DNA of 64,000 bases from an uncultured Granulosicoccaceae bacterium (GCA_937981955.1 CALJNA010000032.1:1-64000); one strand, 5' to 3'; positions 51,168-61,672 are shown, numbered from the stretch's first letter. A program made the numbers and translations. Notes: generated from the sequence alone by a model not told the origin.

Positions 51168-54100
51168 ATTCAAAACGCACCAATTCGGTCAACGCTCAAA
51201 GTGGAGCCCAGGCGGTGATGGACCAACCAGGTTCGCCCGTGGGTACTCCTGCCGGACGTAAAAAAGTCGCTAATGCTGCCAGCACAACTGCCCGCTGGTT
51301 ATTCTTTATCGTTGCTGTTTTTCTTATTGTTCTGGCTGTTTTATTACTGCTGGCGCGTATCGGATTACCCTGGCTCAGCGGTTACAAAGGCGAGGTTGAG
51401 CAGCGTTTAAGTGAACAACTCAATGGCCCTGTAACCATTGAAGAGCTGTCTGTGCGATGGGAGCAGTTCGGACCGAAGCTTAGTGCCGTAGGTGTGTCCT
51501 TGAGTGAATCGGCTGATCGTCAGGTCACACTCGATGAAGTGCTGATCGATATGAACATGTTGAAGTCGGTTTCACAAGGCACACCAGTTATTGATGAACT
51601 GACATTGGTCGGCGCCAGGCTGGCTTTGGAAAGTTCGCCCGAGGGTAGGTACCAATTGCATGGCTTGAAACAGTCAGCAGCTGCAACCTCGGATAGCAGA
51701 AAAGGTGTTGATGTTCTGTCCTGGTTAATGAACACAAGCCGTGTTGGCTTGCAGGACGCAACCATTACCCTGATTGGAGCAGAAAACCAGCAGCAGTTGA
51801 CGATTTCCGATTTGAATGTGATCGCAACCAATGATGGTGATCTGCATCAGCTGCGTGTGGACATGCAGCTACCTGAAGAGTTGGGTAACAAAATTGAAAT
51901 TGGTCTTGATCTTGTTGGGCACAGTGATGACATTCAAAATGCATCGGCCGAATTACATATCAAAGCAGTTGATCTTAAAGCCGATGCATGGCGTTCATTA
52001 CAAGCCAGCCGTTTTAAAGGGCTGCCAATTTCCACCACTGGTATTGCAAGACTGGATGCAACGATACAAATGGAGCTGTGGGGCAGCGTATCTGACGGGA
52101 AATTACAAACGGCACGTGGACAACTTAATGTTGCTGATGTTTTTGATACCGAAACCCGACAACCGGTACTCGATAATATAAGCACCGACGTCGTTTTCAC
52201 CGACTTGCCATTGGGGTGGCAGCTCAGTGCCGACTCACTTACTTTGCAAGATAGCGGTGAAACCACCACCGTCAACGATGTCGTGTATCAGTTCAAGCCC
52301 GCCGGCGACACGGCCTGGAAACTGGATGCCAGTGGTGAGAGTCTGGAGCTTGACCTGGCCACCAGGCTGACGCTATCGCTGTTTGATAAAAACGCTGATT
52401 TGCCACGTGCACAATGGTTAGCGCAAAGCTCGCCACGCGGCGATCTGTATGACTGGGATGCCACCTTTGCACTGGTTAACGGTAAGCCGGATTTTTCCCT
52501 GTTCAGCATATTCCACGAATTGGAGCTCAGTGCCGCTGGTGGTATACCCGGTGCAAAAAATATCGGCGGCACTATCGACATGAAACACAATGCCGGCAAG
52601 ATAAGCATGCAGGGTATTGATATGGAATTGGATTTACCTGCAGCTTTTGCGCAACCATTGCAGTTACAAAAACTCTATGGCGAGCTGGACATTGATGTTC
52701 AGGATCCACTTCGCACCGCTTTAAAAGGTGAGTTGTTCGTTACTGATCGTGGTCTCAACGCCAGTACGCGTCTTGAAGTCAAGCTGGACCCTGGTTCATC
52801 TCCACACATTTATACCCAGGGTCAGTTCTCGCTGGATGACATTGGCCAGGCAAAACGCTACATACCGGTAAGACTGCTAAGACCACCTACAACCCGCTGG
52901 TTGAACCAGGCCTTGATTGCAGGTGAAGCGGTTAATGGTGAGTTATTGATGTTCGGCAAGGTTGCAGATTTTCCTTTTCGAGAAAACGAAGGCGTGTTTA
53001 GAGTTGGTTTTGATATCAAAGATGCGACCATGGAGTATTTGAAGACCTGGCCACTTGCAACCGGCTTGCAGGGACGTTTTGATATGGATCGTGCGTCCAT
53101 TACCAGCACCGCTACCGACGGCAAAGTTGGTTCCATGCGTTTAAGTTCCGTGAAGGCGCGGGTGGACAATCTGCTTAACCCGGTACTCAATGTCAGCAGC
53201 ACCAGCGCAGGGTCGCTGCCAGAAATGATTGAATTCGGAACTACCGGGCCGTTAAAACGAATATTGCAGCCGGCGCTCGGCGGTATAGATGCTAACGGTC
53301 GTGCACAAATGGATTTGAATATCTCGGTACCGCTCAAGCGACAGGCAAGCTTTAACACCGTTGCTTCCGCGCAGCAAAGTGTCAGTAAACCAGCGACGCG
53401 AATTCCTGGACTGAAAGTCAATGGTTCGGTGTTCTTAAAAAACAATGACATTCGATTTGATGCGGCCAAATTTTTATTAACCGATGTCGATGGTGCAGTG
53501 GGATTTACCCAGAACGGCATTCGCGTGAATAATCTGCAGGGGCTCATGTACGGCCGACCGGTTCGTGTAGACAGTAAAACCGAAGGTAAAGGTAATAATC
53601 GCGGCGTCGAGATCACCGTAACGGGTCCGATGAGCATTGAGAAGGTGTTGAATAGTTACGATATACCGTTAACTCGTTTTGCCAAAGGTGAGTCGCGTTG
53701 GAATATCAGTGTGCGTATACCCATGAATGCAAAACAGGCTGAGCGTCGCGGAATTCGCTTTGCTGCTGTGAGTGAGCTTGTCGGCACTCGGCTCCTGTTG
53801 CCAGAACCTTTGGGTAAGGCAGTGGGGCAGTCAAGCCGGTTGGCCGTGTCATCAACACTGTTTCCTAAATCGACTAAACGCGAGTGGCTTATTGATATTG
53901 GTCAATCAACTAAATCACTGGTTCGGGTTGATGGTTCGAAACTGCTTTCAATGGCAGTTGCTTTTGGCGGAGGTTTACCGAATCCGAATGTGAAAGAAGG
54001 GTTCAGACTCGAAGGCAGCCTGTCCGAGCTGGGTCTGGATGGCTGGGTCAAAAGCGTAGCCGGTCTGATCGACGACTTAGAACCTTCAGACACACCGCAA

Positions 54101-55225
54101 CGGATAATGCCGGTGTCGGGTGATTTGAAAGTAAAGCAGTTTATCGCTGGCAAGCAATACATTGGTGGTGGCTCCTTGCGTTTTAATACTGATTACGATT
54201 ACGTCAATGGCGTCATTGAAAATCAATATCTGAGTGGCAGCGCTCGTTACCCGCGAGAGCATTGGAATAAAACCCAACCGGCTGTGGTCCGAATCAATAA
54301 TGTTGATAAACGCTTTGTTGATGCGCTGGACTCGGCTGTAGCTGATGAAGAATCCAATGAACTGGACCCAAGAACTCTGCCACCCATTCATGCACGTGTA
54401 GGCCACGTTCGTTGGGGCTCGCTCGACTTGCAAGCGTTAACCATCCGCACCTCGCCAGCGGTTAGTGGCATGAATATAGACACCTTTGGGTTTGCCTATG
54501 AATCGGCGCAACTGATCGGTTCCGGGTATTGGCGTTTACGTGACCCGCAAGGTGTGAACGCAGCGCTAAAAGATCAGCATGTCACAAAACTCGACCTGAC
54601 TATGCAGAGCAGCGATTTCGGTCGTGCGGCAACTCGTCTGGGTTTCGGTGGGACGCTGGATGAAGGCGAAGGTGTACTGACCGGTTCGTTGGTATGGCCA
54701 GCTCCGGCCTACAAGCCATCGCTGGATAATCTGGTTGGCGAAATGAATATTGATATCCAAAAGGGGCGCATTCTTAAAGTAGAACCAGGTGCTGCGAAGC
54801 TGGTTGGGCTGTTTGCACTTCAATCCATACCACGTCGTTTAAGTCTGGATTTCAAAGATCTGGTACTCGATGGTCTAGACTACGAAACCATTCGTGGTCA
54901 AGTGCAACTGGCAAACGGGATCGCCCATGCACCGTTGGTGCAGCTCAATGGCTCTGTCGGTGTTGTTGATATTGCCGGGGAATCCAATCTGGTTACGCAA
55001 CAATATAACCAGCGCATTACTGTTTTGCCGCGTGTGAGTGCTGCCTTACCAATTATTGGCATCATTTCCGGCGGGGCGACTGCGGGTGTTGGAGCATTAT
55101 TTGCCGGTGGCCTGTTGAAAGCCATTGGTCTGGATTTCGATAGAATCGGTTTACGCGAATACACCCTGACCGGTGGCTGGGATGAGCCGGAACTTACGGT
55201 GGTTCCGTTCGAACCAACACGCTAA
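51164..55225 (+). CDS. yhdP: YhdP family AsmA-like lipid-transport protein
   Basis: A very large (1353-residue) inner-membrane-anchored protein. One helix (about 43-65) leaves a long periplasmic part: a DUF3971-like region and an AsmA-2 C-terminal region (GRILKVEPGAAKLVGLFALQSI, GVVDIAGESNLVTQQYNQRITVLP). YhdP, TamB and YdbH form bridge-like carriers of phospholipid to the outer membrane. GTG 51164 overlaps the rng stop (GTGA). Its 3' end overlaps the convergent gene by 4 bp. Confidence 0.93.
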   Translation: MNSKRTNSVNAQSGAQAVMDQPGSPVGTPAGRKKVANAASTTARWLFFIVAVFLIVLAVLLLLARIGLPWLSGYKGEVEQRLSEQLNGPVTIEELSVRWEQFGPKLSAVGVSLSESADRQVTLDEVLIDMNMLKSVSQGTPVIDELTLVGARLALESSPEGRYQLHGLKQSAAATSDSRKGVDVLSWLMNTSRVGLQDATITLIGAENQQQLTISDLNVIATNDGDLHQLRVDMQLPEELGNKIEIGLDLVGHSDDIQNASAELHIKAVDLKADAWRSLQASRFKGLPISTTGIARLDATIQMELWGSVSDGKLQTARGQLNVADVFDTETRQPVLDNISTDVVFTDLPLGWQLSADSLTLQDSGETTTVNDVVYQFKPAGDTAWKLDASGESLELDLATRLTLSLFDKNADLPRAQWLAQSSPRGDLYDWDATFALVNGKPDFSLFSIFHELELSAAGGIPGAKNIGGTIDMKHNAGKISMQGIDMELDLPAAFAQPLQLQKLYGELDIDVQDPLRTALKGELFVTDRGLNASTRLEVKLDPGSSPHIYTQGQFSLDDIGQAKRYIPVRLLRPPTTRWLNQALIAGEAVNGELLMFGKVADFPFRENEGVFRVGFDIKDATMEYLKTWPLATGLQGRFDMDRASITSTATDGKVGSMRLSSVKARVDNLLNPVLNVSSTSAGSLPEMIEFGTTGPLKRILQPALGGIDANGRAQMDLNISVPLKRQASFNTVASAQQSVSKPATRIPGLKVNGSVFLKNNDIRFDAAKFLLTDVDGAVGFTQNGIRVNNLQGLMYGRPVRVDSKTEGKGNNRGVEITVTGPMSIEKVLNSYDIPLTRFAKGESRWNISVRIPMNAKQAERRGIRFAAVSELVGTRLLLPEPLGKAVGQSSRLAVSSTLFPKSTKREWLIDIGQSTKSLVRVDGSKLLSMAVAFGGGLPNPNVKEGFRLEGSLSELGLDGWVKSVAGLIDDLEPSDTPQRIMPVSGDLKVKQFIAGKQYIGGGSLRFNTDYDYVNGVIENQYLSGSARYPREHWNKTQPAVVRINNVDKRFVDALDSAVADEESNELDPRTLPPIHARVGHVRWGSLDLQALTIRTSPAVSGMNIDTFGFAYESAQLIGSGYWRLRDPQGVNAALKDQHVTKLDLTMQSSDFGRAATRLGFGGTLDEGEGVLTGSLVWPAPAYKPSLDNLVGEMNIDIQKGRILKVEPGAAKLVGLFALQSIPRRLSLDFKDLVLDGLDYETIRGQVQLANGIAHAPLVQLNGSVGVVDIAGESNLVTQQYNQRITVLPRVSAALPIIGIISGGATAGVGALFAGGLLKAIGLDFDRIGLREYTLTGGWDEPELTVVPFEPTR

Positions 55226-56307
55226 TTCGAATTTGAAGCTGGTAGTGCCCACAATGGCGCAGGCCGTTTCTCTGATGTAAACCACACCACACCGTTTTCG
55301 GCTACCGCCAAAGCTTCGGCTTGCGACAGCGAGTGCGAGTGAACACGTTGTCTTGGTTGCGCAAAGGTTTGTGCCCAACTGAGGTTTGCGCCGCGTCGAT
55401 ATCGGTATACGCTCCGATAAGTGAGAAGATAAGCCGTTTGATCATTTCCATCTATGTCCAGTGCGGTGGGTTGCGACACATCGACACCGCCAATTGAGGC
55501 AATCAGGCTGGACTCAATCGAGCCGGCAGGGATCGCCAACTGAGCGATTAATTCTGCTGTGTTCAGCTGCGACGGGTTCGTCAGCGACATGGGTATGCGA
55601 TAAACATGACTGGGCTGTCTTTCACCGTTGTTCAATGGTTCTTTGGTGAGCACATAAATCCAATCGCCATCAACCGCCATCGCCTCAGCGTTATGGGCCG
55701 AATGCGGATAACGAAACCTGATGGTATGCACAGGTTCCAGTACATCGGTAACTGCACGATCGATTTCAGGTTCTACAAGAACATGGATCACATGCTCATC
55801 TTTAATTCTCAGATTGTCCCCGATGTCTGCTATTAACAGATACGCCTCGCCATTAATCCAAACGCTGTCCATATCTTCCCAGTCACGACTCGCCGCATTT
55901 ACATTCCAGCTTCCCAGTGAATTGCCCTGATGATCGAACGCAAACAGTATCGATGCATTGCCACTGTCATTGATGGCCCAGAACGTATTGTTTTGTCGAA
56001 TGGATGCTGCCATGCCACTGACCTCAGTTAAATTCGGGTCCTGTAAATTGCCTGTGGACTGAGCATGATCAACGCTGAAAGATTCGTTAGTGAGGTTGCC
56101 TTCAGTCGCGACAATCAGGCTGGTCGTATTCTGGGCAGCCGGTTCGGTTAGTAAGGCGGTGTTGGACGACGCTGTTTCGTTACTGGTGTTTTCCTCAGCT
56201 TGCGACTCCGGAGTGATGACGACTCCCGGAGTTGCTTGAGTATTTGACTGACAGCCGTACAGGAATGACATAGCCAAACCAAGGGCGAACCAGCTCCGAT
56301 GTTTCAT
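55222..56307 (-). CDS. Lipoprotein with beta-propeller-like domain
   Basis: A 361-residue lipoprotein: the signal ends MSFLYGC (C19), followed by a low-complexity Thr/Asn/Glu linker to about residue 85. A repeat-rich domain follows, with motifs seen in propeller proteins (TEVSGMAASIRQNNTFWAIN, DWEDMDSVWINGEAYLLIAD, NAEAMAVDGDWIYVLTKE, QAEALAVAENGVVWFTSE). It resembles SdiA-regulated or phytase-esterase-like propellers, but no catalytic role can be named. It starts within the darP stop codon (4-bp overlap), so it is expressed with darP. Confidence 0.72.
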   Translation of the reverse strand: MKHRSWFALGLAMSFLYGCQSNTQATPGVVITPESQAEENTSNETASSNTALLTEPAAQNTTSLIVATEGNLTNESFSVDHAQSTGNLQDPNLTEVSGMAASIRQNNTFWAINDSGNASILFAFDHQGNSLGSWNVNAASRDWEDMDSVWINGEAYLLIADIGDNLRIKDEHVIHVLVEPEIDRAVTDVLEPVHTIRFRYPHSAHNAEAMAVDGDWIYVLTKEPLNNGERQPSHVYRIPMSLTNPSQLNTAELIAQLAIPAGSIESSLIASIGGVDVSQPTALDIDGNDQTAYLLTYRSVYRYRRGANLSWAQTFAQPRQRVHSHSLSQAEALAVAENGVVWFTSEKRPAPLWALPASNSN

Positions 56308-56849
56308 TGCCCTGATTCTGCCTGATGGTTTACCGCATCACGAACGGCTTTGAACAGCAGGCGAGCTGACTTCGGTGATTTGGTTTGCGATTTTTCCTTC
56401 ATCGCACTGCGTTGCAGTTGTCTGAGCTGTTGTCTATCGGCATGCGGGTACTTGTCGAGAAATTCTGTCAGTGCTGATTTTGCATCCCCGTCATCACCAA
56501 GCAACCGATCTCGCCATCGCTCTACTAAATGTAATGTTTGCGTGTTTGCGCGCGCAGCCTGCCGGATGGACTCCAGTGCAGCGTCAATCGGTTCGATGTC
56601 GATTTTACGAAGGCGTTTTGCCAGCCAGCCTAACTGACGTTTGCGAGCGCCGTTCTGCGTCGTTCGGTTCAGCTCGTTTATGGCATCAACCACATCATCC
56701 GGTAGCGGGATACGTGCGCGCTCTGCGGCTCCCAGCGCGGCCAGTTCAGAGCCGAGATCGCGAACAGCCAATGCTTCTCGCTTTAATTGCGATTTACTTG
56801 GCCCCTCGTCAAAATCGTCTTCGCCAAACTCGGGATCATCATCTATCAT
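56304..56849 (-). CDS. darP: Ribosome-associated protein DarP (YjgA, DUF615)
   Basis: A 181-residue basic protein for late 50S assembly. It has an acidic N-terminus (IDDDPEFGEDDFDEGPSKSQLKRE), LGWLAKRLRKIDIEPIDAAL and LTEFLDKYPHADRQQLRQL, as in YjgA. It is divergent from the next gene at 57032. In E. coli yjgA is next to pmbA; that neighbour is not seen here. Confidence 0.92.
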   Translation of the reverse strand: MIDDDPEFGEDDFDEGPSKSQLKREALAVRDLGSELAALGAAERARIPLPDDVVDAINELNRTTQNGARKRQLGWLAKRLRKIDIEPIDAALESIRQAARANTQTLHLVERWRDRLLGDDGDAKSALTEFLDKYPHADRQQLRQLQRSAMKEKSQTKSPKSARLLFKAVRDAVNHQAESGQ

Positions 56850-57031
56850 CTAAATACGGCCAGTTTCGTCAAGAGACTTGTTTCGAAGTGTGTCGTAAGA
56901 CACTGTAACAAATACGCAAAAGGGTGTTGTATTCTTACGACATTCATTATCTAATGGTGTGCGTTAAAGGTAGTAAGCACTGTTAACGGAAGTGGCAGGG
57001 TCATACCAGCCGAAAGGAAATCAATCCGAAC

Positions 57032-57850
57032 ATGAAACGACTCATTGCAATTGCTGCTTTACTTGCCCCCTCGGTGGTGCAGGTTGCGCATGCGCAATCG
57101 TTTGAACTCGGTGAATTTTCTACCTCACACGACCCGTTCACTTTCAACAGTAACGATCTTGACACCATACGCTACACGCGTGTTCCCGAGTCTGACAGGC
57201 TTCCCCAGTACTACGCCGATCGACAAACTGAACTTTCGGTTAGTCTGAAACCGGCTAAACCAAAGTTTAGCCTGAAGCACGGATTCGGGTTGAATATGTT
57301 TTCGCATGCGCAACCGGCTGTTGAGGTCGAGAGTGGGCGTCTCGGGAAAAACCGTTTGGTCGAAGCCATTCCTGATTTGCACGACGGCTTCGCGTATTCC
57401 GCCGGCGTCAAGGTCGAGCATGAAGATGAAGATATCGACGGCACGGCCTATGTCAGCTCCGGACTACTAGGGCTTTCATACGGACGCCTTGGGCGTCTTT
57501 GGTACGGTGGAGTCGATGTTAACGTCGAGCAGTTCGTGCACGGTAGCGGCAGCAATGATCAGAACGATACGCTAAGCGTTGATTTTACCACCGGCCGCCG
57601 TCTTGGCTGGACTGGCACATCCAGTGGCTCGCCTCTGTGGATGCTTTCCTTGCAAGGCAACCTTGATTTGCAGGAGCGCAGCAATGATCAAATGGACCGG
57701 GGAGACTGGTACCTGAACCCCAGCCTGTTCTGGCAGAACCCAGGGTTCACATTCTCCGCTCAGGTTCAGGTGCCTGTAGAAGCACCCTCTTCGGACGATA
57801 CAGTCGAACCAGACTACCGACTGCGCGCGATATTCGAAAAGCAGTTCTAA
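57032..57850 (+). CDS. Exported protein, likely outer-membrane beta-barrel
   Basis: A 272-residue protein with a Sec signal cleaved near VAHA|QS. The body has alternating polar/hydrophobic strands rich in glycine, Tyr and Trp, and ends in phenylalanine (IFEKQF), as barrels do. No family is recognised. A strong ribosome site (AAAGGAAAT) precedes ATG 57032. The 182 bases upstream are the shared promoter region with darP. The function is unknown. Confidence 0.65.
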   Translation: MKRLIAIAALLAPSVVQVAHAQSFELGEFSTSHDPFTFNSNDLDTIRYTRVPESDRLPQYYADRQTELSVSLKPAKPKFSLKHGFGLNMFSHAQPAVEVESGRLGKNRLVEAIPDLHDGFAYSAGVKVEHEDEDIDGTAYVSSGLLGLSYGRLGRLWYGGVDVNVEQFVHGSGSNDQNDTLSVDFTTGRRLGWTGTSSGSPLWMLSLQGNLDLQERSNDQMDRGDWYLNPSLFWQNPGFTFSAQVQVPVEAPSSDDTVEPDYRLRAIFEKQF

Positions 57851-57855
57851 AACGA

Positions 57856-58686
57856 TTACTTGGCTTTGTACGCTTCAGCACCGCCACCCTCGGTGATTCG
57901 GTTGCGTAATCGCGTCAGTGTTAGTCTGGCAACCAGCTTGTCTCGCTTATATTGCTCTATCTTCACCGGTACAAAATCGAGCTCGGGTGCAAACCAGGTC
58001 GTTGTATGTCGCGTTCCACCTCCTTCGGCATTACTGCGAACCCTGACAGTTTTAAGCGGGCCCATGCGAGTCTCGACTGTTTCAGTACCTTCGTTGGAAA
58101 ACAGCATGGTTTTCACACGTCCGTTGTCGAACACCTGCAGTTTCGCCTGCTGAAAGTTGTTTTTCTTTAACTCATCGATAACCGTTAAGGTGACCGACAA
58201 GCGATCGAGTACCGGATCGGAGAAGTCTTCAGTGAACTCTTCACCACGTCTTTTGTAGGTCAGTTGATTCTGGTTCCAGTCAAACCAGGCATCGACACTG
58301 CGGCGGGCTTCTGAATCTTGCCGGTAGGTGTATTTCTGTGGTTTTAAATTGAGCTTACCGGCTGAGTCTGAGACACTGAAAACACTGACTTCCTGAATTT
58401 TTCCTTTGCCGGTCAGCTTGAATACACCGGTTGGGGTGGTCTTCAGGCTGTAGATCCATTCGTCACCTTGCCTGGCCAGCTGTAATGTCGCACTGCCAGC
58501 GCTGATCATGTTGTTGCCAACTTCGTATTCGACTTCGAATGGGGTGAAGTCTGCAGGTTGTGCAATGGCGGCACCTGCGCCAAGCATCATGGTCGCAGCC
58601 GTTGCCATACAACCGAGTCGCGTTATGAGCTTGCTGTCCGATCGATTTCTGGCTGTTTTCCCAAGCCGGTGTGTTCTTGTCATCAT
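57856..58686 (-). CDS. DUF3108 domain periplasmic protein
   Basis: A 276-residue protein with an N-terminal signal (MATAATMMLGAGAAIAQPA) and a beta-rich domain (FTPFEVEYEVGNNMISAG, LTYKRRGEEFTEDFSDPVLDRLSV, KTVRVRSNAEGGGTRHTTTWFAPELDFVPVKI in part) matching DUF3108. The gene usually follows purN in Gammaproteobacteria, as here with a 4-bp overlap. Its role is unknown; an outer-membrane assembly or lipid link has been suggested for relatives. Confidence 0.88.
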   Translation of the reverse strand: MMTRTHRLGKTARNRSDSKLITRLGCMATAATMMLGAGAAIAQPADFTPFEVEYEVGNNMISAGSATLQLARQGDEWIYSLKTTPTGVFKLTGKGKIQEVSVFSVSDSAGKLNLKPQKYTYRQDSEARRSVDAWFDWNQNQLTYKRRGEEFTEDFSDPVLDRLSVTLTVIDELKKNNFQQAKLQVFDNGRVKTMLFSNEGTETVETRMGPLKTVRVRSNAEGGGTRHTTTWFAPELDFVPVKIEQYKRDKLVARLTLTRLRNRITEGGGAEAYKAK

Positions 58687-59339
58687 TGTGGTCCGTTCAG
58701 GGCACTGTCAGCACCGCGCTGTGCGGTACTTTTAAGGGTGCCACGGTAACATTCATCGTTACCCAATCGGGCGGTGCCGCTCACACAAAGTTGTAATGCA
58801 TGCACGTAAAGTTCATGTTCTGTGAGTAAGACACGGGTCGCAAGGGTTTGTTCTGTATCGGAAGGTAAAACTGGAACTTCGGTCTGTGCGATGACCGGTC
58901 CGGCATCGAGTTCCGGGGTCACAAAATGCACGCTGGCACCATGCCTGGTTTCTTTGGCTTCAAGCACCCTTGCGTGGGTATTCAGGCCTGGATAAAGCGG
59001 TAACAGCGACGGGTGAATATTCACCATTTTGCCGAGAAAGCGATCGACCAGTGCTTTGTTCAGAATTCTCATAAAGCCTGCCAGCGCGACAAAATCGGGG
59101 TTGAACGAGTCTATCAGCGCTTCAAGTTTTGCATCAAACTGGTTGCGATCATCGAAGTGCGTATGGTCGAGCGTGGCCGTTTCTATATTTTGCCTGGCCG
59201 CAAACTCTAAACCGGCAGCATCTGGGCGGTTGCTGATAACCGCCACAACTTCAGCGTCCAGACGACCGTCTCTGCAAGCTTCAACAATGGCACGCATGTT
59301 GGAACCGCGACCCGAAATTAACACGACGATGCGTGTCAT
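58683..59339 (-). CDS. purN: Phosphoribosylglycinamide formyltransferase (PurN)
   Basis: A 218-residue enzyme for the third step of purine synthesis, using 10-formyl-THF. Motifs: VLISGRGSNMRAI (GAR binding), the catalytic NIHPSLLPLYPGLNTH with the asparagine-histidine pair, and GASVHFVTPELDAGPVIAQ (D for catalysis). The ATG at 59339 overlaps the purM stop (ATGA), so I choose it over an upstream start at 59393. Confidence 0.95.
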   Translation of the reverse strand: MTRIVVLISGRGSNMRAIVEACRDGRLDAEVVAVISNRPDAAGLEFAARQNIETATLDHTHFDDRNQFDAKLEALIDSFNPDFVALAGFMRILNKALVDRFLGKMVNIHPSLLPLYPGLNTHARVLEAKETRHGASVHFVTPELDAGPVIAQTEVPVLPSDTEQTLATRVLLTEHELYVHALQLCVSGTARLGNDECYRGTLKSTAQRGADSALNGPQ

Positions 59340-60409
59340 GCGAACACGACCGTTGCCGCACCCGTACCGGCCTCGATGGAACCAATAACACAAGCTGTTT
59401 CACCAGCCTTTTCCAACTTGCCTATGACCTCATCGGCATCCGCGGCATCTACAACCAGAGTGAAACCGATTCCGCAGTTAAATGTGCGCAGCATTTCTTT
59501 GGGGTCAATTTGGCCGTTCTGCGCAAGCCAGTCGAACACTGCTGGTGTTTGCCAGCTGCTCTGATCGATGCGTGCAACAACGTTCTGCGGCAGGCTGCGT
59601 GGCACATTTTCAGTGATCCCACCGCCAGTGATATGTGCCATGGCTTTGATCGGTGCATTGTCTTTTAGCACCGACAATATGGCATTGACGTAAATCCGCG
59701 TTGGTCGCATCAGGGTTTCGCCCAAAGTGACGGTATCGAAAGGGGTATTGATATCATGTTCGGCGGCAACTTTACGTATCAGAGAGTAACCATTAGAGTG
59801 GGGACCACTGGATGCGATACCGATGATGCTGTCGCCTGTGGCCACACTGGTTCCATCAATAATATTTTCTTTTTCAACCACGCCGACCGCAAAGCCCGCC
59901 AGGTCGAAATCCTTGTCGTGGTACATGCCGGGCATTTCCGCCGTTTCACCACCAAGCAGGGCCGCCCCCGATTGCACGCAGCCCTCGGCTATGCCAGCTA
60001 TGACGCGGCTGGCCTGGTCAACATCAAGCTTGCCGGTAGCGAAATAGTCCAGAAACCACAATGGCTCTGCACCACAAACCAGAATATCGTTGACGCACAT
60101 GGCAACAAGGTCGATACCGACCGTATCAGGCATGTCCAGATCGATAGCGAGTCGCAGTTTCGTACCCACGCCATCGGTGCCAGAGACCATGACAGGTTGC
60201 CGAAATTGCGTCATAGGCAGCTCGAACATGCCCCCAAAGCCGCCAATAGCGCCTAAAATCCCTGTACGGTGTGTTTTTGCGACCAGCGGTTTGATCTTCT
60301 GAACCAGTGCATCGCCAGCTTCGATATCCACACCGGCGTCGCGATAGGTCAGACCGCTGGTTTCGGTCGATTTGGTCATGAACGTAGAGTCGCGCGGAAA
60401 AGTCGACAT
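59336..60409 (-). CDS. purM: Phosphoribosylformylglycinamidine cyclo-ligase (PurM)
   Basis: A 357-residue AIR synthetase. Features: TYRDAGVDIEAGDALVQ, SGTDGVGTKLRLA (ATP/substrate loop), ALLGGETAEMPGMY and GIASSGPHSNGYSLIRKV. The start may be the ATG at 60409 or at 60379; ten extra residues are the only difference. It is divergent from the DUF2066 gene, 38 bp apart, and operonic with purN. Confidence 0.95.
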   Translation of the reverse strand: MSTFPRDSTFMTKSTETSGLTYRDAGVDIEAGDALVQKIKPLVAKTHRTGILGAIGGFGGMFELPMTQFRQPVMVSGTDGVGTKLRLAIDLDMPDTVGIDLVAMCVNDILVCGAEPLWFLDYFATGKLDVDQASRVIAGIAEGCVQSGAALLGGETAEMPGMYHDKDFDLAGFAVGVVEKENIIDGTSVATGDSIIGIASSGPHSNGYSLIRKVAAEHDINTPFDTVTLGETLMRPTRIYVNAILSVLKDNAPIKAMAHITGGGITENVPRSLPQNVVARIDQSSWQTPAVFDWLAQNGQIDPKEMLRTFNCGIGFTLVVDAADADEVIGKLEKAGETACVIGSIEAGTGAATVVFA

Positions 60410-60447
60410 GATACTCGTATTACTTTACTAAGAGTGCGTAAAAGCGA

Positions 60448-61662
60448 ATGAGTCAAACAGTTGCCCTGAGTCACCCGAACCCAATTGCACGTTGGCGCGG
60501 AACTGCGCGCCTGATTACTGTGCTGCTTGTCTGGCTTGCAGTGACGCCAATGGTTCATGCGCAAACGGATGCCTACAGTATTCAGGTTGCCGTTCTCGAT
60601 CGTTCTGCTGAGGAACAGCGCTCCGCTTATCTGGTTGGGATGCGTTCGGTGCTGTTAAGCAACAGTGGCGACAAAACGTTGCTGAACCGTGATGATGTGC
60701 GAGCCGGTTTGCGTGACGCCGACACCTACGTTGAGTCTTTCAAATACGATTCTCCCGCACCCGGAACGGTAATCTCCCGCGATACGCCGCTGACTGACGC
60801 GGTCAGAAGCAGCGGCAAAGCCACGCAGTTAATGACCATACAATTTAATCGTGAGTTGATTAATCAGCTTATCCGTCCTGGGTCTGCAACGACTGAGCAG
60901 CCTGAACCCAATGCTGAATTTGACCCATTTGCAAACGTGCGCTCGGCGCTCATGTGGCTGATCATTGAAGATGGTGGGAATCAGGTTCTGGCCAGTGGTG
61001 CAGCGGCGCAAAACGTGATGGAGCGAGCTCGTGAAATTGCCGGTGGTGCTGGTGTATCGCTTTCGTTTCCTGCAGGTGATCAACAGGATACCCAGGCTGT
61101 AAGTGTCGAAGATATAAAAACGGCTAATACCGATGCCATTGTTGCTGCAGCATCGCGTTACGCTCAACCGCTGGTGCTGGCGGCACACATAAGAAGAACA
61201 CGTACCGGTTCCTGGGAAGGGGTCTGGTTAAAGAGTGCCGTGGGTCAACAGGACAACAAGGCATTTAATTCAGGCGGTCTCGATGAGGCTTTGCAGCAAG
61301 GTATTGGCTGGTTGAGCCCGCAATCATTGAGTTCAGCGCCGGCGCAATCAGGTTATCAACCGAGTCAGCAGTCGAACATTTCCAGCGCTGAAGGATTGGT
61401 CTGGGTTAGTCCTTTGCGAAGCACGAAAAGTTATGCCCAGGTCATCGACTTTTTAAGTTCGCTCGATTCGGTGACGGTGGCTTATCCTAAAGAGGTTCTT
61501 GGTGGTGGAATGGTGTTTGCCATTTTACCTCGCAGTGCATTGCCATCGGTAACCAGTGCGGCAATTGCGCAAGGCTGGCTGCGGCAGGCCGCAACACCAA
61601 GTTCTGCCAACGAAAGCCGGTTTGCTGCAGGCATATCAGCCTCGTTTGAATACCTGCGCTGA
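60448..61662 (+). CDS. DUF2066 domain protein
   Basis: A 404-residue protein with an N-terminal membrane/signal segment (LITVLLVWLAVTPMVHAQ). The region IQVAVLDRSAEEQRSAYLVGMRSVLLSNSGDKTLL matches DUF2066, a periplasmic domain common in Gammaproteobacteria and found near purM and hda. The C-terminal part (QVIDFLSSLDSVTVAYPKEV) may be a second small domain. No function is known. Confidence 0.85.
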   Translation: MSQTVALSHPNPIARWRGTARLITVLLVWLAVTPMVHAQTDAYSIQVAVLDRSAEEQRSAYLVGMRSVLLSNSGDKTLLNRDDVRAGLRDADTYVESFKYDSPAPGTVISRDTPLTDAVRSSGKATQLMTIQFNRELINQLIRPGSATTEQPEPNAEFDPFANVRSALMWLIIEDGGNQVLASGAAAQNVMERAREIAGGAGVSLSFPAGDQQDTQAVSVEDIKTANTDAIVAAASRYAQPLVLAAHIRRTRTGSWEGVWLKSAVGQQDNKAFNSGGLDEALQQGIGWLSPQSLSSAPAQSGYQPSQQSNISSAEGLVWVSPLRSTKSYAQVIDFLSSLDSVTVAYPKEVLGGGMVFAILPRSALPSVTSAAIAQGWLRQAATPSSANESRFAAGISASFEYLR

Positions 61663-61672
61663 AGACCCGAAG